Positions 34,379-44,010 of a stretch of 44,012 bases of DNA are shown here, piece by piece. Source of the stretch: an uncultured Sphingomonadales bacterium (GTDB taxonomy: Bacteria > Pseudomonadota > Alphaproteobacteria > Sphingomonadales > Sphingomonadaceae); the NCBI GenBank assembly GCA_903848655.1, contig CAINGT010000029.1, forward strand, positions 1 to 44,012, written 5' to 3'. Both the position numbers and the translations under genes were made by a program. Each line of letters opens with the position of its first letter. The first letter of the stretch is position 1. The notes under the pieces are model-generated. The model ran no database searches, was not told where the DNA came from, and saw nothing but the letters and a program-made list of their open reading frames with translations.

Positions 34379-36304
34379 TTGAGGGAAACCGAATACCGCC
34401 ACGACCCGCCAGCGGGTAACCCGGCAACCGGCGGGTTCACGCAGGCCATTGAACGCGCGCGCTATTTGCTCGACCGCGCGCCCGGCCTGGCCGAAGAACA
34501 AGCGCGCGAAATTCTGGCGGTGGTGCCCACCAGTGGTGAGGCGCATCTGCTGCGCGGGCTGGCGCTGATGGCGATGCACCGACTCGATGAAGCGCGCGAC
34601 GCCTTGCACGAAGCGGTGCGCCGCAGCCCCGACAGCTATGACGCATGGCGTGCGCTGGCCGATGCGCTGGTGCTGCTGGGCGACAGCGGCGGGGCAGATT
34701 ATGCCCATGCCCAGCAATTGCGCTGTCAGGCGGTCGATCCGGCGTTGCAGGCGGCGGCGGTGGCCTTGTGCCGCAACGACATCCCGTTTGCCGAACGCGC
34801 GCTGAAGCAATTTTTGAAGGTTCATCCCACTGACATAGCCGCGATTCGCATGTTGGCCGAAGTCGCGGGGCGGATCGGGCGCTATCGCGATGCGATTGCG
34901 CTGCTTGAACGCGCGCTTGAACTCGCGCCGCAATTCGATCCGGCGCGCTACAATCTGGCGACAGCGCTGTACCGGTTTGGTGAAAATGGCGATGCGCTGG
35001 CGCAGCTTGACGTATTGCTGGCCAAACATCCGCGCAACAGCAGCTATCGGAACCTTGCCGCCGCCGCGCTCGGTCGGATCGGCGATCTTGATGCGGCGAT
35101 TGCGCATTACGAATATCTGGTCGAACATCATCCTGCGGCCGCCAAGATCTGGCTAAGCTACGGCCACACGCTCAAGACGGTGGGGCGGCAGGCCGAAAGC
35201 GTGGCCGCCTATCGCCGCTGCATCGCGCTCGAGCCGGAGTTTGGCGAAGCGTGGTGGAGCCTTGCCAACCTCAAGACGGTAACATTCGACCAGGCGGATA
35301 TTGCCGCAATGGTAGCCGCGCACGATGATCCGGCGGGGCAAGCCAGCGTCGAAGACCGCTATCACCTGCAATTTGCGCTGGGCAAAGCATGGGAAGATCT
35401 CGGCGATACCGAAGCCGCGTTCACCGCTTATGCCGAAGCCAACCGGTTGCGCAGCACTGAACTGGCCTGGGATGGCGCAGTCGTCAGCGCGCTGGTCGAA
35501 CGATCAGAGGCAGCGCTTACCCCGGCGCTGTTTGCGGGGCTGGCGGGCGGTGGCTGCGCTGCTCCCGATCCGATCTTCATCGTCGGGATGCCGCGCGCCG
35601 GATCGACGCTGATCGAACAGATCCTCGCCAGCCATCCGCTGATCGAAGGAACGCAGGAACTGCCGGGGATCATGGTGATCGCCAATCGGCTGGGTGCAGA
35701 ACGGCTGCACGGGCGCTATCCCGCCACAATCCCCCCGCGCGATGATCTTGCGCGGCTGGGCGAGGAATTTCTGAACGAATCCCGCATCCAGCGCAAGACC
35801 GACCGGCCGTTGTTCATCGACAAGATGCCCAACAACTGGCAGCACGTAGGGCTGATCCATGCGATCCTGCCCAATGCCAAAGTGATCGACGCACGGCGTC
35901 ATCCGCTCGGGTGCTGCTTTTCCAATTTCAAGCAGCATTTCGCCCGCGGGCAGGGCTTTTCGTATGATCTGGCGACGATGGGCCGTTATTATGCCGATTA
36001 TGTGCGGCTGATGGATCATATAGACCAAGTGCTGCCGGGGCGCGTGCACCGTGTGTTCTATGAACGCATGGTCGATGATACCGAGGTCGAAGTGCGCCGT
36101 CTGCTCGATTATGTCGGGGTTGCGTTCGATCCGGCGTGCTTGCGCTTTTTTGAAAACACCCGCGCGGTGCGTACTGCCAGTTCCGAACAAGTGCGCCGCC
36201 CGATCAACCGCGACGGAGTGGACCAGTGGCAACGCTTTGACCGCTGGCTTGGCCCGTTGCGCGATGCGCTGGGGCCGGTGCTCGATGCTTATCCATATTC
36301 TTGA
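34379..36304 (+). CDS. TPR-domain sulfotransferase (TPST-like)
   Basis: A 641-residue cytoplasmic-looking protein without signal peptide. Residues up to about 330 are TPR-like helix pairs (for example ALEL APQFDPARYNLATALYRFG). From about 398 it is a sulfotransferase using PAPS. The 5'-phosphosulfate loop is GMPRAGSTL (403-411), the 3'-phosphate site includes R507 and S515 in DARRHPLGCCFSNF, and a glutamate, E427 in EGTQELPG, sits where tyrosylprotein sulfotransferases have their catalytic base. The order of motifs (HP..., DKMPNNW, LPNAKVI, YERMVDD) follows TPST well. TTG 34379 is chosen because AGGGGGG stands 6 bases before it; TTG 34304 is in frame but lacks a ribosome-binding site. The TonB-dependent receptor follows after 25 bases. 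Confidence 0.87.
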   Translation: MRETEYRHDPPAGNPATGGFTQAIERARYLLDRAPGLAEEQAREILAVVPTSGEAHLLRGLALMAMHRLDEARDALHEAVRRSPDSYDAWRALADALVLLGDSGGADYAHAQQLRCQAVDPALQAAAVALCRNDIPFAERALKQFLKVHPTDIAAIRMLAEVAGRIGRYRDAIALLERALELAPQFDPARYNLATALYRFGENGDALAQLDVLLAKHPRNSSYRNLAAAALGRIGDLDAAIAHYEYLVEHHPAAAKIWLSYGHTLKTVGRQAESVAAYRRCIALEPEFGEAWWSLANLKTVTFDQADIAAMVAAHDDPAGQASVEDRYHLQFALGKAWEDLGDTEAAFTAYAEANRLRSTELAWDGAVVSALVERSEAALTPALFAGLAGGGCAAPDPIFIVGMPRAGSTLIEQILASHPLIEGTQELPGIMVIANRLGAERLHGRYPATIPPRDDLARLGEEFLNESRIQRKTDRPLFIDKMPNNWQHVGLIHAILPNAKVIDARRHPLGCCFSNFKQHFARGQGFSYDLATMGRYYADYVRLMDHIDQVLPGRVHRVFYERMVDDTEVEVRRLLDYVGVAFDPACLRFFENTRAVRTASSEQVRRPINRDGVDQWQRFDRWLGPLRDALGPVLDAYPYS

Positions 36305-36329
36305 TTTACGCTGCAACCAGGGGATTTCC

Positions 36330-38768
36330 ATGCAGACCATGCCGACCAAGCGAACTTCCACCGCACACCGCGCGCTACTCGCTGCGATGTTATCATCAGC
36401 AGCGGTGCCCGCCTTTGCTGACGAAGCGCCCGTAGCGCCAAGTGCAACGCCCTCGGGCGAAATCGTGGTGACTGCCACGCGCCGCAGCGAATCTTTGCAA
36501 AAAGTGCCGATCTCAATCCAGGCGTTGGGCACTGCCGTGCTTGAACAGCATCAGGTTCAGACCTTTGACGACTATGTCAAACTGCTGCCCAGCGTGACCT
36601 TCAACTCGTTCGGTCCGGGGCAGAGCCAGGTCTATTTCCGTGGCATTAACAGCGGCGGTGATGGGCTCGATGTCGGCTCGCAACCCACGGTCGGCACGTA
36701 TATCGACGATATTCCGGTCACAACCGTGGGCAATTCGGTCGATCTGCATTTGTATGACATCGCCCGGGTCGAAGCGTTGTCCGGCCCGCAAGGCACGCTG
36801 TTCGGTTCCAGTTCGCTCGCCGGCACCCTGCGCGTGATAACCAACAAGCCCAACGCCGCCAAGTTTGAGGCGGGGTATGATCTGCAACTCAACAAATATG
36901 GCAAAGGCAATGCCGGCGGCACTGCCGAAGCTTTCATCAACGTGCCGCTGGCATCGAATGCAGCGATCCGTATCGTTGGCTATTACCAGCACGAAGGTGG
37001 CTATATCAGCAACACCTACAAAGAGCGGACGTTCCAACTTGACGATCCCGATCCCAAAACCTTCACCACGGTCAACAACAGCAAATACTTGGGCAAAAAC
37101 CAGAACGATGTTGATACTTATGGCGGCCGCGCCGCGCTCAAGATCGACCTTGACAGCGACTGGTCAATCACGCCCGAATTGATCTATCAAAAACAGATCT
37201 CGCACGGATCATGGTTGTACGATCCGGCAGCCGGTGATTTGAAAGTCCATGACTTTTTGAATTCAGTAAACCGTGACGAAATGGCTCAAGCGGCGTTGAC
37301 CATTCAGGGTAAAGTCGGCAACTGGGATCTGACTTACGTTTCTTCGTACCTTGATCGGCACAAGCATCAGGCGCTGGATTATTCCTATTACAGCGTCGCC
37401 TACGACCATTATTCGGTAGCCGGGGGCTATGCTGCCAAAGGTGTTTATTATTTCTACACGAAATTTCCTGATGGCAAAGGCGGCTATCTCGATCCCGACC
37501 AGTTTGAATATCCCAACATCCATTTCAAAAAGACCACCAACGAACTCCGTCTGTCGTCGCCCGCCAGCGAACCTGCGCGCATCACCGTCGGTGCGTTCAT
37601 GCAGCGCCAGACCAACAAGATCGCCACCGATTTCTCGGTGGCAGGGGTCAGTGCCGCCGGAGTCGCGCTGCCCAACCCGGCGATCCAACCGGATCCCCGC
37701 TTTCCCGATGCAATTTTCTTCAAGCGGATGAACCGGATCGACCGCGACTATGCAGCGTTTGCCGAAGGATCGTATGATTTCACGCCCAACTTCACGGTAA
37801 CCGCCGGGGTTCGCCTATTCCACGCCGACAATACGCTTTATGGCTTTTCCGGCCCCGCCGGAAAGACGCGAAGCGCATCCTGTCTGCCCACCAGCGACAC
37901 GTTCTATCCTTGTATCAATGTCAGAGGTACGGGCTATAACCCCAAACAATACAAAGAAACAGGCGAAACACACAAAGTTAATCTGTCGTACAAAATTGAC
38001 AGTTCCCACATGGTTTATGCCACCTATTCGACCGGTTTCCGCCCAGGTGGTAATGATCGGCGATTGGGAACGCCATCGTATCTAGCAGATACTTTGACTA
38101 ATTACGAACTGGGTTGGAAAACCAGTTGGTTTGGCAACAAACTGCGGTTCAACGGTGCAATATTCCACGAAAAGTGGTCAAAGATCCAGTTTACTTTGCC
38201 CGGTGCCAACGGGCAGAACTATCTGCTCAACGCGCCAGGCGGTGCGGCAGTTTACGGGATTGAAGCCGATCTGGCCTATCGCATGGGCGGGCTGACCTTG
38301 AGCGGGTCTGGTGCCTATATCGACGCACACCTTGCAGACCCGTTCTGTAACGCGCAGGGCTGCACTCCCGCAGGCACATCTTTGCCGACTACGCCCAAGT
38401 TCAAGGGCAATTTGACGGCGCGCTATGAATGGTCAAATCTGACCAGCAAACCATTCGTGCAGGCAACCGCGGTCCATCAATCCGGGACGCGCGCTGCATT
38501 GCTGGATAAGTTTGTATACCCGACCGTCGATTATACGGGTGCGACGGTTGAGCAATTCGGGTTTACCGATGGCTTTACGACGCTGGATTTCTCCGTCGGC
38601 GTAACGGTTAGCACCTTCAAACTCCAGGCATTCATCCAGAATGCCTTTGATACCCGGGGCATTCTGTCCAAATCTGCCGCCTGCGGTCTGGCTGAATGCC
38701 GCGCCGATGCGCGCGTCTATCCGACCAAGCCACAACTGTTCGGGGTCAAAGTGTCGCAGCGCTTCTGA
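36330..38768 (+). CDS. TonB-dependent outer-membrane receptor
   Basis: An 812-residue active-uptake receptor. A signal peptide (likely cut after A30 in PAFA) is followed by a TonB-box-like EIVVTATRR at 44-52. The plug domain includes VPISIQALG and RVEALSGPQGTLFGSSSLAG, and a 22-strand-type barrel follows, ending in FGVKVSQRF with the terminal phenylalanine needed for outer-membrane insertion. The family (iron-complex or other large-ligand type) does not reveal the ligand. AGGGG lies before ATG 36330; an open frame upstream overlaps the sulfotransferase and is not real. It is 25 bases after the sulfotransferase and ends just before a strong bidirectional hairpin. Confidence 0.93.
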   Translation: MQTMPTKRTSTAHRALLAAMLSSAAVPAFADEAPVAPSATPSGEIVVTATRRSESLQKVPISIQALGTAVLEQHQVQTFDDYVKLLPSVTFNSFGPGQSQVYFRGINSGGDGLDVGSQPTVGTYIDDIPVTTVGNSVDLHLYDIARVEALSGPQGTLFGSSSLAGTLRVITNKPNAAKFEAGYDLQLNKYGKGNAGGTAEAFINVPLASNAAIRIVGYYQHEGGYISNTYKERTFQLDDPDPKTFTTVNNSKYLGKNQNDVDTYGGRAALKIDLDSDWSITPELIYQKQISHGSWLYDPAAGDLKVHDFLNSVNRDEMAQAALTIQGKVGNWDLTYVSSYLDRHKHQALDYSYYSVAYDHYSVAGGYAAKGVYYFYTKFPDGKGGYLDPDQFEYPNIHFKKTTNELRLSSPASEPARITVGAFMQRQTNKIATDFSVAGVSAAGVALPNPAIQPDPRFPDAIFFKRMNRIDRDYAAFAEGSYDFTPNFTVTAGVRLFHADNTLYGFSGPAGKTRSASCLPTSDTFYPCINVRGTGYNPKQYKETGETHKVNLSYKIDSSHMVYATYSTGFRPGGNDRRLGTPSYLADTLTNYELGWKTSWFGNKLRFNGAIFHEKWSKIQFTLPGANGQNYLLNAPGGAAVYGIEADLAYRMGGLTLSGSGAYIDAHLADPFCNAQGCTPAGTSLPTTPKFKGNLTARYEWSNLTSKPFVQATAVHQSGTRAALLDKFVYPTVDYTGATVEQFGFTDGFTTLDFSVGVTVSTFKLQAFIQNAFDTRGILSKSAACGLAECRADARVYPTKPQLFGVKVSQRF

Positions 38769-38795
38769 TCTTGCATTACACGTAAACACGATCTC

Positions 38796-38835
38796 TGGAG
38801 CCCGATGCGATCCGCCCGGATCGCATCGGGCTCCA
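38796..38835. terminator. Bidirectional terminator between the receptor gene and dabA
   Basis: A perfect 19-bp stem, TGGAGCCCGATGCGATCCG (38796-38814) with 38817-38835, separated by only two bases; ATATTT follows on the plus side. It stands between the convergent stops of the receptor gene (38768) and dabA (38856), so it can serve both. Confidence 0.75.
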
Positions 38836-38855
38836 ATATTTCTGCATGCACGCGA

Positions 38856-41216
38856 TTATCCGGCGAAAGCCGGTGCCCATTGCAGATCGCCGCGATAGCG
38901 CCACGCCATGCGGCCCGCATCGTCGAGCGCGAACAGGTTAACCCAGTGATTGTTGCAGAGTGTACGGACCGCCGGGTGGCGCGCGAGTATCTCGGTGATC
39001 GCCGCACGCGGCGCTTCGATACACACCGCCAGCCGCAGCGGCGGATGCATCAACCGTTCGCCATCATGGACCGATTGCCACGGCAGCCCGGCGCGCAAGG
39101 CGCCACCATTGCCTTCGACCACGCCAATTCCGCCGACGACATTGTGCAGCAGTTTGTTGCCGCCGCCAAAGATCGCGGGCGCGACGGTCGATCCGTAATA
39201 TTGCAGGCTGATCCAGCTTGCCACGACCACGGGTGCCGTCAGGATCAGTTCCAGCACGCGAAAGTCCCGGTCGCCCCGCCAGTCATAGTCATGGAGGAAA
39301 GCCTGGCCTGCCAGGTCTTTGCCGGCGGTCCGCTGCCGGGGCGCGGCAATGAACGCCTGACACCCGGCCAGCGCCCATTCCGGCCGCACTTCGGCCCAAT
39401 CGCGGCTGCGCTGGGCAAGGCTGCGCTCGTTCGGCGCGCGCGGCAGGCGCAAGGCCCGCTCTGCCCGCGCAAGCTTGCCCGCTATCGCCAGCCAGCCTGC
39501 GGCATCCGCCAAATCATCGCGATGCGTGCTGTCATTGCAGTCTTCGGTATAAAGCGTGACCGTATCAGTCGTCGTGTCGTGCAAGGCGGCGACGAACAGC
39601 GTGTCTTGGGGGATGATAATGCCCGCAGGAACAAGGGCGCTGCGCACGTCGGGATCGTTCAGCAGCGCCGCCAGCAACCGCGCATTCACCTCGCCCGAAT
39701 ACCCACCGCACGCTCCGCAGTGCAAGGCGCTGGCATGGGGGTTGTTGACGGCACTGGCACCGTGCCCGGCCACGATCACCAGCCGGGCAAATGTGCTTGT
39801 CAACGACATTGCGCGCAGCACCGCTTCTGCCGCCGCGATCCGTGCCACCGGATCGAGCGGCGGTTCCAGGTGCGGCGCAGGATCGTGCGGCATTGGCGCG
39901 CGGCGCAGGGCCAAGGCATCGGTTACCAGCTTGGCAACATAAAGCGGCCCGGTCGCCTCGACGAATGCAAAAGAGGATACCGCCGCCAGCTTGAACCGGC
40001 CCCATGCGCGTTTTGCACGCGCTTTCAGCCGGGTGGCCTGGTCTGCAGCGGCATTATCCGGGCCGCCCGCGCGACTCGTCAGGCCGGGGTTCAGCAGCAC
40101 GGGCAAGCGGTGTTCACTGACATCAGAGGCGAACCGGCGATGCGCGGTGCCCAATCCGAAAAACCCGGCGAACCCCAGCGTCTGGATGGCCGGGTTTGCG
40201 GTTTCGAGCGCGCGCCGGAACACTTCTGACCGTACATCAATGCAAAACGCGGCCTGCAGCGGGGGGCGCTGGGCGTTCATCGCGCTGCCCGGCAGGCTGA
40301 GCGTTGCAGCCAGCTTGCGCTGCGCCGCGTGTTCGGCGGCGGCTTGCAAGATGGCATCAATGGCATGGTCTGCACTGGGGGTGACAGGCATTGCATGGCT
40401 TGCGACAACCGCATCCCAGCGCGGGCCGATCTGGTCCCGGTACCGATCAAACAGCGCCGCTTCCCACAGCAGCCGGATCGCCAGAAAGTCGGTCAGCGTT
40501 GCATCGCTGCCACCGCCAAGTTCGGACTGCCACAGCCGATAGCGAGCATAGTGCGCCCAGCCGCCCAACGTCATCAGCATCTGGTGGAAATACGATTGCG
40601 CCGCCGCAGCCGACATGCCGAGGTTGTGCGCCGCGCTTGCCAGCGCGTCTGCTGCCGCCTCCGGCGCTTCGGAAACAAATGGTGCAAACCCGGAAAGGCC
40701 AATGATTTCGGGCGTCAGATCATGCGTTGCAACCGCGCGCCACGCGGCATAGGCATCTTTGCCGCGCGGTGCCGCCCATAACGCCTGCCCTTCATCGCAA
40801 TAGCCTGCCGCCCAAGCCCCGAACCGATCGGCAATAAAGCCCGGCCAGTCGATCCCCGATGCCTCGCCTGCAAGGTCTGCAACCGTCGGCAGCGCCGCAA
40901 TGGCCGGTGTCGGTCGTTGTGCCGCAGCCTTCAAGGCGGCCAGGCTGACCGGTCGCGTTGCAGATGGCGCATCGGCCAGCGCGGCGTGCAGATCCTGATC
41001 GCCGATCTCGCCATCGGCGATCAGCGCCTGATACCAGCTTCGCGGCATCGTCACCGCCGCACCCGCCACCCGCGCCAGTCGCGCGGCGGCAGTGGCAAGA
41101 TCATCATGGGTCTGGCCCAGAAACGGATTGACCGCCACGCTCGATGCCAAAGGCCATACCGGCGGGATCGCGCGCGCGGCAGCCTCGGCGGCGGCGGCAA
41201 TGTCTGGATGCGTCAT
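38856..41216 (-). CDS. dabA: DabA, inorganic-carbon accumulation subunit (DUF2309)
   Basis: DabA with DabB forms an energy-coupled system that hydrates CO2 to bicarbonate in the cytoplasm. DabA resembles a beta-carbonic anhydrase. The 786-residue protein has the zinc-site residues: C325 and D327 in FCIDVRSE, H485 in [17 protein letters not shown], and C500 in LHCGACGG. The 15-residue distance between the histidine and the second cysteine matches the characterised protein. ATG 41216 is chosen, with a GGGGG ribosome-binding site directly before it. It lies 17 bases after the stop of dabB on the same strand. Confidence 0.94.
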   Translation of the reverse strand: MTHPDIAAAAEAAARAIPPVWPLASSVAVNPFLGQTHDDLATAAARLARVAGAAVTMPRSWYQALIADGEIGDQDLHAALADAPSATRPVSLAALKAAAQRPTPAIAALPTVADLAGEASGIDWPGFIADRFGAWAAGYCDEGQALWAAPRGKDAYAAWRAVATHDLTPEIIGLSGFAPFVSEAPEAAADALASAAHNLGMSAAAAQSYFHQMLMTLGGWAHYARYRLWQSELGGGSDATLTDFLAIRLLWEAALFDRYRDQIGPRWDAVVASHAMPVTPSADHAIDAILQAAAEHAAQRKLAATLSLPGSAMNAQRPPLQAAFCIDVRSEVFRRALETANPAIQTLGFAGFFGLGTAHRRFASDVSEHRLPVLLNPGLTSRAGGPDNAAADQATRLKARAKRAWGRFKLAAVSSFAFVEATGPLYVAKLVTDALALRRAPMPHDPAPHLEPPLDPVARIAAAEAVLRAMSLTSTFARLVIVAGHGASAVNNPHASALHCGACGGYSGEVNARLLAALLNDPDVRSALVPAGIIIPQDTLFVAALHDTTTDTVTLYTEDCNDSTHRDDLADAAGWLAIAGKLARAERALRLPRAPNERSLAQRSRDWAEVRPEWALAGCQAFIAAPRQRTAGKDLAGQAFLHDYDWRGDRDFRVLELILTAPVVVASWISLQYYGSTVAPAIFGGGNKLLHNVVGGIGVVEGNGGALRAGLPWQSVHDGERLMHPPLRLAVCIEAPRAAITEILARHPAVRTLCNNHWVNLFALDDAGRMAWRYRGDLQWAPAFAG

Positions 41217-41233
41217 GGTGGTTCCCCCGTCAA

Positions 41234-42793
41234 TCACGATGCGTCACGCAGCCGCCAGCCGCGCAGCAGCCGATCAAACAGCGCATTGGCGTAAAATCCG
41301 TTCGACAGATGCACGCGCAGCCCCGCCGCAGCGGGGTGGTAGGCCCAGAGCGGAAACATCGCCTGGACCACCGCCACCAGCCCGAAACTGATGACCGCAA
41401 GGACGATCAGCCCCCATTGCAACGGGCCGGGCACTGGCGCGGCAGGCAGCACGTCCGATGTCAGCCAGATGGCAAAGACCTGAAGCGCGAAATAGCTGAT
41501 CGAAGTGGCAGCAGCATAGCTAATCGTGCGCCGGGTAAGCGCGCGCGGCGCGGCATCGGCCAGACCTTGCGCCAGCATATAGGCAACGCCGAAGATCAAA
41601 ATCGCCCCCAGCGCAATGGCCTGCGGAGATTTGTGCTGAAACCCGAACCCGAACCCGACGACGCCATAAATCGCCACCGCAAGCACAAAGGCGCGCGCGA
41701 CCGCTCCGGCTGTGGGTATCGCCACTGGCCCGGGCCGACGGTTGGCGGCGATCCGCTCCACCGCGCCGCCCGCAGCAAGAAACGAATGGGCTTTGTACAG
41801 CGAATGCGCGACGATGTGCAGCAAAGCGAGCGGGAACAGCGCCAGCCCGCATTCCAGCATCATGAAACCCATCTGCGCGACGGTTGACCACGCCAGCGAA
41901 GTCTTGACCGCCGGCTGGGTCAGCATGACCAGCCCGCCGAACAGCGCGGTAAACCCGCCGATCATGACCAGCACCGCCAGCACACCCGGGGCCAGCACCA
42001 TCACGTCGGCAAAGCGGATCAGCACAAACCCGCCGGCATTGATAACGCCCGCGTGCAGCAGCGCGGATACCGGGGTTGGCGTTTCCATCACTTCGGTCAA
42101 CCAGCCGTGCATCGGGAATTGCGCCGATTTCAGACAAGCCGCCACCGCCAGCAAACCCGCGCCGCCGACCGCCAGGCCGCCACCATTCCCGGCGCGCGCG
42201 CTGGTCAGGATCTGCGCGATATCGGCAGTGCCATAAGCCAGCACCAGCACTGCGGCGGCCATAATCAGCGCCGCATCGCCAAGCCGCGCGGTAACGAACT
42301 TTTTCGCGGCAGCGCGGCGCGCGGCAATGCGGTCGGGATAGAACAGCAGCAGCCGGTGCAGCAACAGGCTCGTCGCGATCCACGCCAGCACGAGCTGGAG
42401 CAGATTGCCCGACAGCACCAGCAGCAGCACCGCCGCCAGCGTGGCGCTCAGCCAGCCGATAAAGGCACCCTGCCGCGCTTCTCCATCCAGATATGTCGCG
42501 GCATAGCGCACCACGACCCAGCCGATGAACGACACCAGCAGCAGCATGGTCACGCTGACCTGGTCGAGCAGGATCGACAAACCGGCCCCGCGCCACCCGG
42601 TCAGCCCGTAATCCCCCGATCCGTGCAGCATGACCATTGCCGCTGCAATCACCGCAATCACGATGGCAAACAGCGCCGCGCTTTCGGCCAGCCACAGCAG
42701 GCGGCGCGGCCTGCGACCGGGGGTCCCGACGGCGGCGGCACCGCAGATCAGCAGCGCAAGCGGCGCGGCAAACGGCCAGAGATCGATCGGCAA
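41234..42793 (-). CDS. dabB: DabB, proton-conducting membrane subunit (NuoL/MrpA-like)
   Basis: A 519-residue protein with about fourteen hydrophobic helices, of the family of antiporter-like complex I subunits. It couples cation flow to the carbonic-anhydrase-like DabA. Conserved features include [29 protein letters not shown] around the middle, with a lysine and histidine that are part of the proton path, and [17 protein letters not shown] 42793 is chosen because AGGGGG lies 6 bases before it, with the first membrane helix soon after; the open frame from 42850 has no ribosome-binding site. It is divergent from the LysR gene. Confidence 0.92.
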   Translation of the reverse strand: MPIDLWPFAAPLALLICGAAAVGTPGRRPRRLLWLAESAALFAIVIAVIAAAMVMLHGSGDYGLTGWRGAGLSILLDQVSVTMLLLVSFIGWVVVRYAATYLDGEARQGAFIGWLSATLAAVLLLVLSGNLLQLVLAWIATSLLLHRLLLFYPDRIAARRAAAKKFVTARLGDAALIMAAAVLVLAYGTADIAQILTSARAGNGGGLAVGGAGLLAVAACLKSAQFPMHGWLTEVMETPTPVSALLHAGVINAGGFVLIRFADVMVLAPGVLAVLVMIGGFTALFGGLVMLTQPAVKTSLAWSTVAQMGFMMLECGLALFPLALLHIVAHSLYKAHSFLAAGGAVERIAANRRPGPVAIPTAGAVARAFVLAVAIYGVVGFGFGFQHKSPQAIALGAILIFGVAYMLAQGLADAAPRALTRRTISYAAATSISYFALQVFAIWLTSDVLPAAPVPGPLQWGLIVLAVISFGLVAVVQAMFPLWAYHPAAAGLRVHLSNGFYANALFDRLLRGWRLRDAS

Positions 42794-42862
42794 AGGTTTC
42801 CCCCTTTGGAATGTGCAAGCTGGGGGACGCGGTATCCGACCGTTCAGCATCGGAAAAATTCA

Positions 42863-42898
42863 TTGTTCAGGCCAAATCGTTCGCTATTATAGAACGAT
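42863..42898. promoter_or_regulatory. Shared LysR box with overlapping divergent promoters
   Basis: ATCGTTC (42876-42882) and GAACGAT (42892-42898) form a perfect inverted repeat with a 9-base spacer, i.e. the TTC-N9-GAA (T-N11-A) pattern bound by LysR proteins. The spacer carries TATAAT on the minus strand (42886-42891), the -10 of dabB, and TATTAT on the plus strand (42885-42890), the -10 of the LysR gene, which has TTGTTC at 42863-42868 as its -35 with a 16-base spacer. The plus-strand transcript would start within a base or two of the LysR ATG. Confidence 0.6.
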
Positions 42899-43789
42899 AT
42901 GGCAGGGCTGAACTTTAACCATTTGCGCTATTTCTGGGCGGTGGCGCACGAGGGCAGCCTGACGCGCGCGGCTGAACGGCTGAACGTGTCGCAATCCGCG
43001 CTGTCGGTGCAGATCCAGAAACTGGAACACCAGTTGCGCCACCCGCTGTTTGACCGCGTGGGCAAGCGGCTGGTTCTGACCGAGGCGGGGCAGATTGCGC
43101 TCGATTATGCCGACAGCGTGTTTGCGGCGGGTGATGAATTGATGAGCACGCTGGCAGGCCGCCCCGTTTCCAGCCGCCAAGTGTTGAAAGTCGGCGCGCT
43201 GACCACGCTGTCGCGCAACTTTCAGCTTGAATTTCTGCGCCCTTTGGTTGGGCGCGCCGATGTCGAGCTGATCGTGCGGTCCGGCACGACCCGCGATCTG
43301 CTGGCGCAACTGGAAGCCCATGCCATCGACGTGGTGCTCGCCAACGGTGCCGCCCAGCGCGACGCGCGCGCGCCGTTGCGCCACCACTTGCTCAACCAGC
43401 AGCCGATCAGCCTGGTTGGCCGCCCTCGGCCCGGCAAACCCCCATTCCGCTTTCCCGACGATCTGCGCACCGAACCGGTGCTGCTGCCGGGCCATGACAG
43501 CGATATCCGCGCCGGGTTCGACCGCCTGCTCGATCTGGCCGACATCCGCCCGATCATCCTGGCCGAAGTCGATGACATGGCCATGCTGCGCCTGCTCGCA
43601 CGCGAACGCGAAGGCGTGACGCTGGTGCCGCCCATCGTGGTGCGCGATGAACTGGCATCAGGCACCCTCGTCGAACACTGCCAAATCCCGCAGCTGACCG
43701 AAAACTTTTACGCCATCACCCAAAACCGCCGGTTTCCCAACCAGTTGCTGGGCGACCTGCTGGCCGGATATGCGCCGGATTTGGCGTGA
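42899..43789 (+). CDS. LysR-type regulator, likely controlling dabBA
   Basis: A 296-residue LysR-family protein with an N-terminal winged helix-turn-helix (about residues 4-62: NHLRYFWAVAHEGSLTRAAERLNVSQSALSVQIQKLEHQL) and a periplasmic-binding-protein-like ligand domain. Its N-terminus resembles the NhaR type (HLRYFWAVA). The start ATG 42899 directly follows the inverted repeat, so it probably represses itself and activates the divergent dabBA, the standard arrangement for LysR regulators; LysR genes are also known beside dab operons. The signal sensed is presumably related to inorganic carbon, but this is inference. Confidence 0.88.
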   Translation: MAGLNFNHLRYFWAVAHEGSLTRAAERLNVSQSALSVQIQKLEHQLRHPLFDRVGKRLVLTEAGQIALDYADSVFAAGDELMSTLAGRPVSSRQVLKVGALTTLSRNFQLEFLRPLVGRADVELIVRSGTTRDLLAQLEAHAIDVVLANGAAQRDARAPLRHHLLNQQPISLVGRPRPGKPPFRFPDDLRTEPVLLPGHDSDIRAGFDRLLDLADIRPIILAEVDDMAMLRLLAREREGVTLVPPIVVRDELASGTLVEHCQIPQLTENFYAITQNRRFPNQLLGDLLAGYAPDLA

Positions 43790-43905
43790 TGGGTATGTCG
43801 GTACAGCTTGGGCACGTCATGCGCTTGTGGCCAGAATTTGACGGTTGAGATGTGGGGTGACAAAGGCCGCTTCCGATCAAAATAAGCTATTCTGCACCCA
43901 CCACT

Positions 43906-44010
43906 TAGAGCATGATGCGATAAGAAAGAATCGCATCATGCTCTAGGAGTCTTTGTTTTCGCGTGATTTATTGCGAAAAACCGGTTCCCACTTTTTCGCA
44001 TCACGCTCTA
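43906..44010 (-). repeat. Dispersed repeat, module B variant plus module A (copy 6)
   Basis: Module A (43946-44010) reads on the minus strand and is nearly identical to the copy at 8581. Its partner hairpin (43906-43921 with 43930-43945) is again a perfect 16-bp stem with an 8-base loop, but the arm sequence is GCATGATGCGAT instead of GCGGAATGCGAT, and the loop is AAGAAAGA. It lies in the 223-base tail of the window; the 116 bases between the LysR stop and the repeat show nothing recognised. Confidence 0.9.

Noticed and set aside
38805..40229. A 474-codon plus-strand frame opposite dabA
   Set aside because: dabA is supported by its zinc-site residues; the opposite frame is an Arg-rich shadow.
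43906..43945. Hairpin considered as a terminator of the LysR gene
   Set aside because: It is 117 bases after the stop, lacks a T-run and has the same geometry as the module B repeats, so it is listed as a repeat.
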